Positions 1-6,386 of a stretch of DNA of 14,368 nucleotides are shown piece after piece (within the stretch, counting starts at the first letter, position 1; each line of letters opens with the position of its first letter). The DNA is taken from positions 1-14,368 of the forward strand of contig CAMEHJ010000006.1 in NCBI GenBank assembly GCA_945917385.1, given 5' to 3'. Below the pieces are notes generated by a model. It searched no databases and had not been told where the DNA came from. It saw only the letters and a list, made by a program, of their open reading frames with translations. The position numbers were made by a program, and so were the translations under genes. The DNA comes from an uncultured bacterium (lineage in GTDB: Bacteria; Bacillota_A; Clostridia; Oscillospirales; Oscillospiraceae).

Positions 1-71
1 CCTCGCGCATCCTCGGAGAATTTCTCGCCCTGCCCTTCTGCGGACGGGATATCAGAAGAATGAAAAAATGA
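1..71 (+). CDS. C-terminal fragment of an unidentified protein (gene begins before the window)
   Basis: Frame 3 reads without a stop from the window edge to a TGA at 69-71 and gives about 22 residues ending in GRDIRRMKK. The other two forward frames also stay open for a short way, so the frame choice rests on the protein-like composition (hydrophobic LGEFLALPFC followed by a basic tail) and on the strong terminator starting 9 bases after this stop. The fragment is too short to assign to a family. Confidence 0.5.
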   Translation, partial: SRILGEFLALPFCGRDIRRMKK

Positions 72-79
72 TCATATAG

Positions 80-112
80 TGCCTGCGGAAAACAACCGCA
101 GGCATTTTCTTT
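80..112 (+). terminator. Rho-independent terminator of the upstream + strand gene
   Basis: A perfect 9-bp stem, TGCCTGCGG (80-88) with CCGCAGGCA (96-104), has a 7-base loop and is followed directly by the T-rich tail TTTTCTTTTC. It lies just after the stop at 69-71, which supports that partial gene. Confidence 0.9.
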
Positions 113-171
113 TCATTCCGTCACAAAAGTCTTAACGTTTCTTAAATTCATACCTTTTCCAAAATCTGCAC

Positions 172-200
172 TTGTAAATTGGAAAAAAAGCTTGTATAAT
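172..200 (+). promoter_or_regulatory. Sigma-A type promoter of the E2-like gene
   Basis: The -35 box TTGTAA (172-177) and a perfect -10 box TATAAT (195-200) are separated by 17 bases. Transcription would start near 207 and leave a leader of about 48 bases. The region before it (113-171) is AT-rich and holds nothing else I can support. Confidence 0.75.
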
Positions 201-254
201 ATTGCATACTTAAAATATTTAAACTACTATTCTTTTGATTGTGAGGATACAGCC

Positions 255-1130
255 ATGAGTTCCAAACGCCGTTTCGGAGACAGAAAAGAGGGGCGGCTGC
301 TCCGCTCGCTTGATCCCTACACCAAATTCATGCCCTATATCATGCCCACCCGCAATGACGGCTGCAACCAGTACGAGGAGAGCTTTGAGGTAACTCAGGT
401 TGACCGCCGGCTGCGCGCTCTGCGCCGTGAGGGCTACAAGGGTATCGGTATGCTGCACTTCATTATCGCCTCATATGTCAGGTGCGTGTCCATGCTGCCG
501 GGCGTGAACCGCTTTGTCGTCGGCCGCCGCATCTTTGCAAGAAACAATATCGAGATTGTCATGACCGTCAAGCGCTCCATGAGCGTGGACGCCACCGAAA
601 CCTCAATCAAGGTCATCTTCGAGCCGACCGACACCATCTTCGACGTCTACCGCAAGATGAATGAGAAGATCGATGAGATAAAGTCCTCCGACGAGAATAC
701 CAGCACCGACGACGTTGCGCAGACCTTGTGCAGTCTGCCGCGCGGTATTCTGCGCCTTGCGGTGGCGGTTCTGCGCGTGATGGACTATTTCGGCTGGATC
801 CCTCAGGGGCTTCTGGATGCAAGCCCGTTCCACGGCTCCATGATAATCACCGACCTCGGCTCCCTGCGTCTCGCGCCTATCTACCACCACATCTACAATT
901 TCGGCACCCTGCCCGTATTCATCGCCTTCGGCGCAAAGTACCACAAGTACGAGCTTAACCGCAAGGGTGAAGTCTGCGACAACAAGTACATTGACCTCAA
1001 GTGCGTCATGGACGAGCGTATGTGCGACGGGCACTACTACTCGCAGTTCTTGCAGGGTATGCGCTACATATTCCTGCACCCGGAAATCATCGAGACACCT
1101 CCCACGAGGGTCGTCGAGGATATAGATTGA
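255..1130 (+). CDS. Stand-alone E2/CAT-fold acyltransferase-like protein (2-oxoacid dehydrogenase E2 catalytic-domain family)
   Basis: This 291-residue protein resembles the catalytic domain of dihydrolipoamide acyltransferases and chloramphenicol acetyltransferase. The match is clearest at SMIITDLGSLRL, which corresponds to the strand and turn before the E2 active site, and at DERMCDG (253-259), which corresponds to the family motif DHRxxDG. There is no lipoyl domain, no subunit-binding domain and no E1 or E3 gene nearby, so it is not part of a normal dehydrogenase complex here. Glu254 occupies the position of the catalytic histidine, while the Asp-Gly is kept. The start is ATG 255 because TGAGGA (242-247) lies 7 bases before it; a longer reading from a TTG at 192 would overlap the -10 box. 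The gene stands alone between its own promoter and terminator. Family assignment is fairly sure; substrate and activity are unknown. Confidence 0.8.
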   Translation: MSSKRRFGDRKEGRLLRSLDPYTKFMPYIMPTRNDGCNQYEESFEVTQVDRRLRALRREGYKGIGMLHFIIASYVRCVSMLPGVNRFVVGRRIFARNNIEIVMTVKRSMSVDATETSIKVIFEPTDTIFDVYRKMNEKIDEIKSSDENTSTDDVAQTLCSLPRGILRLAVAVLRVMDYFGWIPQGLLDASPFHGSMIITDLGSLRLAPIYHHIYNFGTLPVFIAFGAKYHKYELNRKGEVCDNKYIDLKCVMDERMCDGHYYSQFLQGMRYIFLHPEIIETPPTRVVEDID

Positions 1131-1145
1131 CAGAAGAATACAGCA

Positions 1146-1173
1146 AAAGCCTCCGGCAGACGCCGGAGGCTTT
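1146..1173 (+). terminator. Terminator after the E2-like gene
   Basis: A perfect 12-bp stem, AAAGCCTCCGGC (1146-1157) with GCCGGAGGCTTT (1162-1173), closes a 4-base loop 15 bases after the stop codon. The only T run is the TTT within the stem, so termination may be moderate. The same 12-base arms recur at 1358-1389. Confidence 0.8.
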
Positions 1174-1204
1174 CAGCTTGTCAGAAAACTTGTTTTGCTC
1201 AAAA

Positions 1205-1285
1205 AACAAAGGAACGGCACATAGGCCGTTCCCTACGAAACAATTTGTGGATAAATGTAGGGAACGACCTGCGTGTCGTTCCTTT
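1205..1285. repeat. REPIN-like palindromic element: two inverted copies of a hairpin
   Basis: Hairpin one is GGAACGGC (1211-1218) with GCCGTTCC (1225-1232). Hairpin two is GGAACGAC (1261-1268) with GTCGTTCC (1275-1282). The two are also inverted copies of each other: CGTTCCCTAC (1227-1236) mirrors GTAGGGAACG (1257-1266), and AAAGGAACG (1208-1216) mirrors CGTTCCTTT (1277-1285). This nested symmetry is what REP doublets (REPINs/BIMEs) or small MITEs show. No coding potential is apparent. Whether it is repeated elsewhere in the genome cannot be seen from one window. Confidence 0.7.
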
Positions 1286-1294
1286 GCGCCTGCA

Positions 1295-1321
1295 CTTTGC
1301 TCTCCCTTCGGGAGAGCAAAG
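1295..1321. repeat. Perfect 12-bp hairpin in the convergent spacer
   Basis: CTTTGCTCTCCC (1295-1306) and GGGAGAGCAAAG (1310-1321) form a perfect 12-bp stem with a 3-base loop. Neither side carries a good T run, so it is not a typical terminator. It lies 9 bases after the REPIN-like element and may belong to the same composite repeat. Confidence 0.65.
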
Positions 1322-1357
1322 CGGGGTATCTTGTCCTTTTCAAGAAAAAACCTCTTC

Positions 1358-1389
1358 AAAGCCTCCGGCACCTTATCGCCGGAGGCTTT
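1358..1389 (-). terminator. Terminator of the tex-galT-membrane protein operon, probably bidirectional
   Basis: AAAGCCTCCGGC (1358-1369) and GCCGGAGGCTTT (1378-1389) form a perfect 12-bp stem with an 8-base loop, 15 bases beyond the minus-strand stop at 1405. On the minus strand a TTTTTT run follows a few bases later; on the + strand TTTT ends the stem. Both arms are identical in sequence to those of the terminator at 1146-1173. Confidence 0.8.
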
Positions 1390-1404
1390 TTAGTTCATGT
1401 GCCG

Positions 1405-3117
1405 TTAATCGAGTATTCGGTATATATTCAGCCCGGTCTGGGTGCTGAGGGGTTCTATGCGCTCGGCGGCGGCATCGGGGGCGTAGTATTTATTTATATA
1501 CGCCATTGTGGTTTCGATATCGTTGTCGATTATGCGTATGCTGTCGCTGCCGATAATGTCGCGGTACGGGTTCGTGATGCCCCATGCATCAAGCACGCGG
1601 ACAATCTCCGGGTGGCGGCAGCTCCAGCCGCCGATGAACACAATTTTGTCGGCATAGCCCTGCGGCGGAAGCTCAAAGGGCGCATACAGCTCGTGGTCTA
1701 TCGAGAGGTACTTGACAAAATAGAGATGCTCTTCGTCGTCAAGTATCGTCTCGACGGCCGCCTTTTCATCGCTCTTGTCCTCGATGGTGTTATGACTGTC
1801 AAAGCGGCAGACGCTCCTTGCCGAGCGGTAGCCGACAAAGAGTACGGCAGCGATGACGACGGCGCACAGCAGCTTTTCGCCTTTCAGCCGCTCTGTGTCA
1901 AGCAGCCACGCAAAGCCGACGGCGAGCGCAAAGAACAGCCCGATATCAATGCGGTTTACAAGATACCTGTCAAAGTAGATGAACACGAAATACATCCCTG
2001 CGAAAACTCCCGCAAGCCAGAGCGCCGTGACCCATTCCTTTAAGCCGCGCCGCCCGCAGGCAAAAAACAGGATGAGAATGAACAGCAGTCCCGGCAAGGG
2101 ACGTTCCTGATAAAAGCCGGGGATGCACTCTTCAATGAACTTTGAAAGGCACTCGCCGGGACCGGGGAAGTGTACGAACTCCGAGCGGGCGTCGATCACG
2201 GCGCGGAGGGATTCGGTCGTGAACTTCTCAGTGTCATAAAAGCTCCAGCCCTTGAAGAGCTTGATGGCGTTTTCGTCCATATCGAGAGAGTCATATACCT
2301 CCGGCATCTGGGAATATTCGGGGACGACGGAGTCGATAAGCTCGCTTCGCGTCCAGTCGAAGGTATAATAATCCTTATACTCGCTGTTTGTCCACGCGAG
2401 GTGGTTGACGCCGAAGAGCGCGATGACAAACACAAGCAGCAGCACAAAGGGCGCTGCATACCGGAGCATCGGCATGAGCTTTTCGCGCAGAGCTGCGCCG
2501 CGCTTTTCCTGCGCAATTTCAATCAGCGCGTACACGCCAAGCCCCGCGATGATGGCGGCGCAGGCAAAAAACTCCTCAAAGCGCCACATGAAGCCATACA
2601 CCGACAGCAGAAACCCGAGTACGAGCGGGAGCTTCAGAAGCCTTTTCTCGTCGTTTCTCATCGCGTGCAGCATAAGCGAAAGTCCCCCGACGGACGCGGC
2701 GGCGGACGCCTTCGAGAAATTCATGCTCAAATAGGTGTCGAGCGCGAAAACGCAGAGGATAACCGTTGTTATGGTAAGTGCCGGAAACGGACGGAAGCGG
2801 CGGAGAAAAATCCACGTCACCGCCGTGAAGCCGAGAAAGGCCGCGGCATACTCGCATATCGACCACCACGGGATGCTGTCGCCGCCTAACGTGTACAGCA
2901 GCTTGAACAGAGCGCCGAGGCCGATATTGATAAACGGGACATGGGCCGACTTGTGCGAGAGCTGCCCGTCCACAAACTTGCTCATCAGAAGATCGTCGTT
3001 CGTCTCAAAGCGCAGCTCGAAGCCGCCGAGGATGAAAAGGAAAAACGCGGCGTTGAGCACAACGGCAAGCAGCAGAGCGGCTGTGCGATTCAGTTTTTTG
3101 CTTTCGTTTAACGTCAT
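1405..3117 (-). CDS. Polytopic membrane protein A, possible GT-C-type glycosyltransferase (paralogue of protein B)
   Basis: This 570-residue protein is rich in hydrophobic segments. After one N-terminal membrane helix (about 11-32) comes an outside-facing stretch with the acidic motif ETNDD (38-42) and then DGQLS. Many further helices follow, and a soluble C-terminal part contains GGWSCRHPEI (from about 496), GITNPYRD and a final IYRILD. An acidic pair in the first external loop after the first helix is a hallmark of GT-C glycosyltransferases that use lipid-linked sugars, but no specific family match is visible, so this is inference. It is the last gene of the operon and starts 11 bases after the stop of its paralogue B; GAGAGG lies about 7 bases before the ATG. 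The shared layout with B indicates an old tandem duplication. It could also be a flippase-like or assembly protein. Confidence 0.75.
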   Translation of the reverse strand: MTLNESKKLNRTAALLLAVVLNAAFFLFILGGFELRFETNDDLLMSKFVDGQLSHKSAHVPFINIGLGALFKLLYTLGGDSIPWWSICEYAAAFLGFTAVTWIFLRRFRPFPALTITTVILCVFALDTYLSMNFSKASAAASVGGLSLMLHAMRNDEKRLLKLPLVLGFLLSVYGFMWRFEEFFACAAIIAGLGVYALIEIAQEKRGAALREKLMPMLRYAAPFVLLLVFVIALFGVNHLAWTNSEYKDYYTFDWTRSELIDSVVPEYSQMPEVYDSLDMDENAIKLFKGWSFYDTEKFTTESLRAVIDARSEFVHFPGPGECLSKFIEECIPGFYQERPLPGLLFILILFFACGRRGLKEWVTALWLAGVFAGMYFVFIYFDRYLVNRIDIGLFFALAVGFAWLLDTERLKGEKLLCAVVIAAVLFVGYRSARSVCRFDSHNTIEDKSDEKAAVETILDDEEHLYFVKYLSIDHELYAPFELPPQGYADKIVFIGGWSCRHPEIVRVLDAWGITNPYRDIIGSDSIRIIDNDIETTMAYINKYYAPDAAAERIEPLSTQTGLNIYRILD

Positions 3118-3128
3118 TGCAAAGCCTC

Positions 3129-4829
3129 TCAGTCAAGGATGCGGTATATCGAAAGTCCGGTCAGGTCGCTCAGCGGCTGAACCAGCTCTGCCGAAGCGTC
3201 CGCATCGTAAAATTCGTGGATGTGCGCGAGGGTGAGGTCAATATTATCCTCAATAATATAGGCGTGCTCATTGCCGACAAGGTCGCGGTAGGGATTGCTG
3301 ATGCCATAGCGTGAGAGAATGTCCATAATCGCGGGATGATTGCAGTCCCAGCCGCCGAGCAGTACGATCCTGTCCCAGTAGCCTGCCGGTGCGGGCGTGA
3401 ACGGAGGGTAGAGCGTGTCGTTCACGGTGTCGAGCTTTGCAAGATAGATATGCCCGGTGTCCGAGAGAAGCATATCCACGGCCTCGCGTTCAGAGCTGAG
3501 GTCGGGGCGTTCGGCGCTTCGGAAGCTATAACGGTTGAGATAGAAGCTGAAAAACAGCGCGGCGATAAGCACAAGCGCGGAGAGCGTTTTTTCCTTCTCC
3601 AGCCGCTCCGGACGTATCGTCCACGACAGCACCGCGAACAAGGCGAAGAACAGGCTCACATCCACGCGGTCCACGAGATAGCGGCCGCGGTAGATGAGAT
3701 ACAGGTAGAAAAGCCCGAACAGACCGCACACCCCGGCAAGCGTCAGCCAGCCGCGCAGATCATGCTCTCCCGCGCAGAGCCAGAGAACCGCGATAAGCAA
3801 AAACGCGTACACATGAAGCTCCGTAAAAAAGCCGGGGATACACTTATCGAGGAACCTGCCGAGACATTCGCCAAGGGACGGGGGCGGGAAGTGTGACTCT
3901 CTCGTCTCGGAGATGGCGCTCATAAGCTCCGCGTTGAATACGTCGGGGTCAAAGTAATTGCCCTCGTACAGAAGCCGCGCTGAGGTTTCCGACACGCCGA
4001 GCGCGTCATACTCCTCGCTCATGTCCTCGTATTCGGGACGGCCGTAATCGGAGTAGGCAACGCGCACCGCGTCAAAGCGGCTGTATTCCGCCCAGCGGCC
4101 ACGGCTCCACGCTGCCTTATCCACTGCAAACAGCACACCGGCAAGCGCGAGCATCAGCAGAAACGGTCTGACATAGCGCCAAAAGGCAAGAAGCTTTTCC
4201 TTCGCGGAAAGCTCTTTACCGTTAAACAGCAGAGAGTACAGCCATCTAAGTCCCAGCACAGCCATGATCGCCATGCACGGCAGAAACTCCATCATTCTAA
4301 GCCCGAAGCCGAAAAGACACAGAGCGATTCCGACGGCGGTACAGGCAAGGCGCTCGTTTTTTCCAACGTCCTCACGAGAGAAAAACAGCAGCGCCATCCC
4401 GCCGACGGCGCAGACGCCCGCAGTCTTTGTATAGCTGATGATCATGTAGCAGTCAACGCCGTAGAAAAGCAGCATCACAAGGCTGATAAGCGCCGCCTGC
4501 CATTTATGAAGGCGCCGGAACAGCACATAGCTCACGGCAGTAAAGCTCGCAAACAGCAGGACATACTGACCGACGGTATGCCATGTCACCCCCTCGCCCA
4601 GCACGCGGTAAACTCCGTTGAGCATCAGGGCGAGGACGTAATTTATATACGGGATGTATGTACACTTGACCGACATCTGCCCGTCGGCAAACGCGGCAAG
4701 CGTCAGGTCGTCGTTGGCTTCAAACGCGGGCGGCATGAGGATGAGCGCGAGAACAAGAAACAGCGCGTTTATTCCCACTGCCCACACGAGGCTTTTTCTG
4801 CCTCCGCTAAGCCTTTTATTCGGGGTCAT
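3129..4829 (-). CDS. Polytopic membrane protein B, possible GT-C-type glycosyltransferase (paralogue of protein A)
   Basis: This 566-residue protein has the same plan as protein A: one N-terminal helix (about 12-32), then the motif EANDD (37-41) and DGQMS, many membrane helices, and a C-terminal soluble domain with GGWDCNHPAI (from about 492), GISNPYRD and the same ending IYRILD. ATG 4829 was chosen because AAGGAGGGG lies a few bases before it; an in-frame ATG ten codons upstream has no comparable site. The gene begins 26 bases after galT stops and ends 11 bases before gene A starts, so the three are very likely co-transcribed. Neighbouring galT hints at sugar-linked work, such as moving or attaching sugars outside the membrane, but that is inference. 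Biochemical function unknown. Confidence 0.75.
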   Translation of the reverse strand: MTPNKRLSGGRKSLVWAVGINALFLVLALILMPPAFEANDDLTLAAFADGQMSVKCTYIPYINYVLALMLNGVYRVLGEGVTWHTVGQYVLLFASFTAVSYVLFRRLHKWQAALISLVMLLFYGVDCYMIISYTKTAGVCAVGGMALLFFSREDVGKNERLACTAVGIALCLFGFGLRMMEFLPCMAIMAVLGLRWLYSLLFNGKELSAKEKLLAFWRYVRPFLLMLALAGVLFAVDKAAWSRGRWAEYSRFDAVRVAYSDYGRPEYEDMSEEYDALGVSETSARLLYEGNYFDPDVFNAELMSAISETRESHFPPPSLGECLGRFLDKCIPGFFTELHVYAFLLIAVLWLCAGEHDLRGWLTLAGVCGLFGLFYLYLIYRGRYLVDRVDVSLFFALFAVLSWTIRPERLEKEKTLSALVLIAALFFSFYLNRYSFRSAERPDLSSEREAVDMLLSDTGHIYLAKLDTVNDTLYPPFTPAPAGYWDRIVLLGGWDCNHPAIMDILSRYGISNPYRDLVGNEHAYIIEDNIDLTLAHIHEFYDADASAELVQPLSDLTGLSIYRILD

Positions 4830-4855
4830 ATTACCCCTCCTTAAATACAGAGATA

Positions 4856-6343
4856 TCACACGCTTTCGGCAAAGCGGATAAACGCCGCCCTGCCCGCATC
4901 GTCGCGCTTATAAACGCCTGCGTGCTCAAGCACCGTCTTGAATACCTTGCCCACCTCAAGGCGCAGGATATCTCCGGCATTCTCGGAAGTGAAGGTATAG
5001 CGGCCTTTCAGCTCCTCCGCCCAGTCGGCGTGCTTCTCGGTGAGGGGGTCTGCGCGCAAATCTCCGCCGCAGACAAGCTTTTCCTCCAGCGCTTTCAGCT
5101 CGTCCTTGAGTCTCGCAGGCAAAACCGCAAGCCCCATGACCTCGATAAGCCCGATATTTTCCTTCTTGATATGGTGCAGCTCCGCGTGCGGATGGTAGAC
5201 GCCGAGCGGGTACTCCTCGGTGCAGAGGTTATTGCGGAGCACAAGGTCAAGCTCGAAAGCCTCGCCTCTGCGGCGGGCGATGGGGGTGATGGTGTTGTGC
5301 TTCTCGCCGTCCGTCTCGGCATAGATCATCGCATTTTCGTCGGTATAGCCGCGCCATGCCTCAAGTATGCGCCCGGCAAGGGCGGAGACGCGCGCCTTGT
5401 CTTTACTGCGCAGACGGATGACCGACATCGGCCAGCGCACGATACCGGCGGTGACATCCTCAAAGCCCCTGAACGTGAGCGGGGTTTCGATCTCCGCCTT
5501 CGCCATGGCAAAGGTGTAGCGCCCGCCCTGGAAATGGTCGTGGCTGAGTATGGAGCCGCCGACGATGGGGAGGTCTGCGTTGCTGCCGATGAAGTAGTGC
5601 GGGAAGATGGTGACGAAATCGAGCAGGCGTCTGAACACGGACTCGTCGATTTTCATAGGGATATGGTCGCGGTTGAGAACGATGCAGTGCTCGTTATAGT
5701 AGACATAGGGGGAATACTGGAGATAGTAGCTCTGCCCGTCAAGCTCAATGGGGATGATGCGGTGGTTGCCGCGGCCGGGATAATCGAGCCTGCCCATATA
5801 GCCCTCCGCCTCGCGGCAGAGCAGGCACTTGGGATAGCTCACGGACTTCTGGAGCTTCGCCGCGGCGATGGCGCGCGGGTCCTTTTCGGGCTTTGAGAGG
5901 TTTATGGTAATGTCGAGCGGGCCGTACTCGGTGTCGCTCAGCCACTTCATGTCCTTCTTGACGCGGTAGGTGCGGATATAGTCGGTGGCACGGCTGAAAT
6001 CGTAGTACCAGTCGGTCGCCTTTTCCGGGGAAACGGTATAGAGAGCCTTGAACTTTTCTATGACCTGAGAGGGGCGGGGCGTGAGCGCCGCCATGATACG
6101 GCTGTCAAGCAGATCGCGGGAGGCGATGCCGCCGTCGATATAGCCGCGCGCCACAGCGTCATCAAGCAGGCCGCGCAGAATATCTTCAAGCGGCAGAGAG
6201 GGGCAGGGCTGTTCCGGCTCGGTATAGGAATCCAGTCCGAGCACACCGGAAACCGCGTTTGTCGCCCAGATTCTGTCCTCCGGCTCGATAAGACCGTGTA
6301 AAAGCGCATAGTCAACAAGCTGAGAAATGAGTTCGTCTGTCAT
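4856..6343 (-). CDS. galT: UDP-glucose-hexose-1-phosphate uridylyltransferase (GalT, Firmicutes type)
   Basis: GalT swaps UMP between UDP-glucose and galactose-1-phosphate in the Leloir pathway, in the cytoplasm. The 495-residue length fits the long Firmicutes form. Family landmarks are YPKCLLCREAEGYMG (170-184), GRGNHRIIPIEL (190-201), SHDHFQGG (267-274) and GVYHPHAELHHIKKENIGL (381-399). HDHFQ (268-272) matches the HxHxQ pattern around the catalytic, uridylylated histidine of the HIT-like GalT fold. ATG 6343 follows AGAAAGGAC at a normal distance. tex ends 43 bases upstream and membrane protein B starts 26 bases downstream. No galK, galE or galactose transporter lies in the window, so galT is detached from the usual gal cluster and grouped with two membrane proteins. 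Assignment is secure. Confidence 0.95.
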   Translation of the reverse strand: MTDELISQLVDYALLHGLIEPEDRIWATNAVSGVLGLDSYTEPEQPCPSLPLEDILRGLLDDAVARGYIDGGIASRDLLDSRIMAALTPRPSQVIEKFKALYTVSPEKATDWYYDFSRATDYIRTYRVKKDMKWLSDTEYGPLDITINLSKPEKDPRAIAAAKLQKSVSYPKCLLCREAEGYMGRLDYPGRGNHRIIPIELDGQSYYLQYSPYVYYNEHCIVLNRDHIPMKIDESVFRRLLDFVTIFPHYFIGSNADLPIVGGSILSHDHFQGGRYTFAMAKAEIETPLTFRGFEDVTAGIVRWPMSVIRLRSKDKARVSALAGRILEAWRGYTDENAMIYAETDGEKHNTITPIARRRGEAFELDLVLRNNLCTEEYPLGVYHPHAELHHIKKENIGLIEVMGLAVLPARLKDELKALEEKLVCGGDLRADPLTEKHADWAEELKGRYTFTSENAGDILRLEVGKVFKTVLEHAGVYKRDDAGRAAFIRFAESV

Positions 6344-6386
6344 CTTTTTCTGTCCTTTCTGCCTTTAATATACGCATAGGGGATTA

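Noticed and set aside
192..254. Upstream TTG start for the E2-like gene
   Set aside because: It overlaps the TATAAT -10 box and lies before the likely transcription start; ATG 255 has a ribosome binding site.
1273..2043. + strand open frame starting in the palindromic spacer and running over the 3' end of membrane protein A
   Set aside because: It crosses a terminator hairpin and overlaps a coding region supported by its paralogue, so it is a chance open frame.
4922..5896. + strand open frame of 324 codons opposite galT
   Set aside because: Antisense shadow. galT on the minus strand has complete family motifs, and the + strand product resembles nothing.
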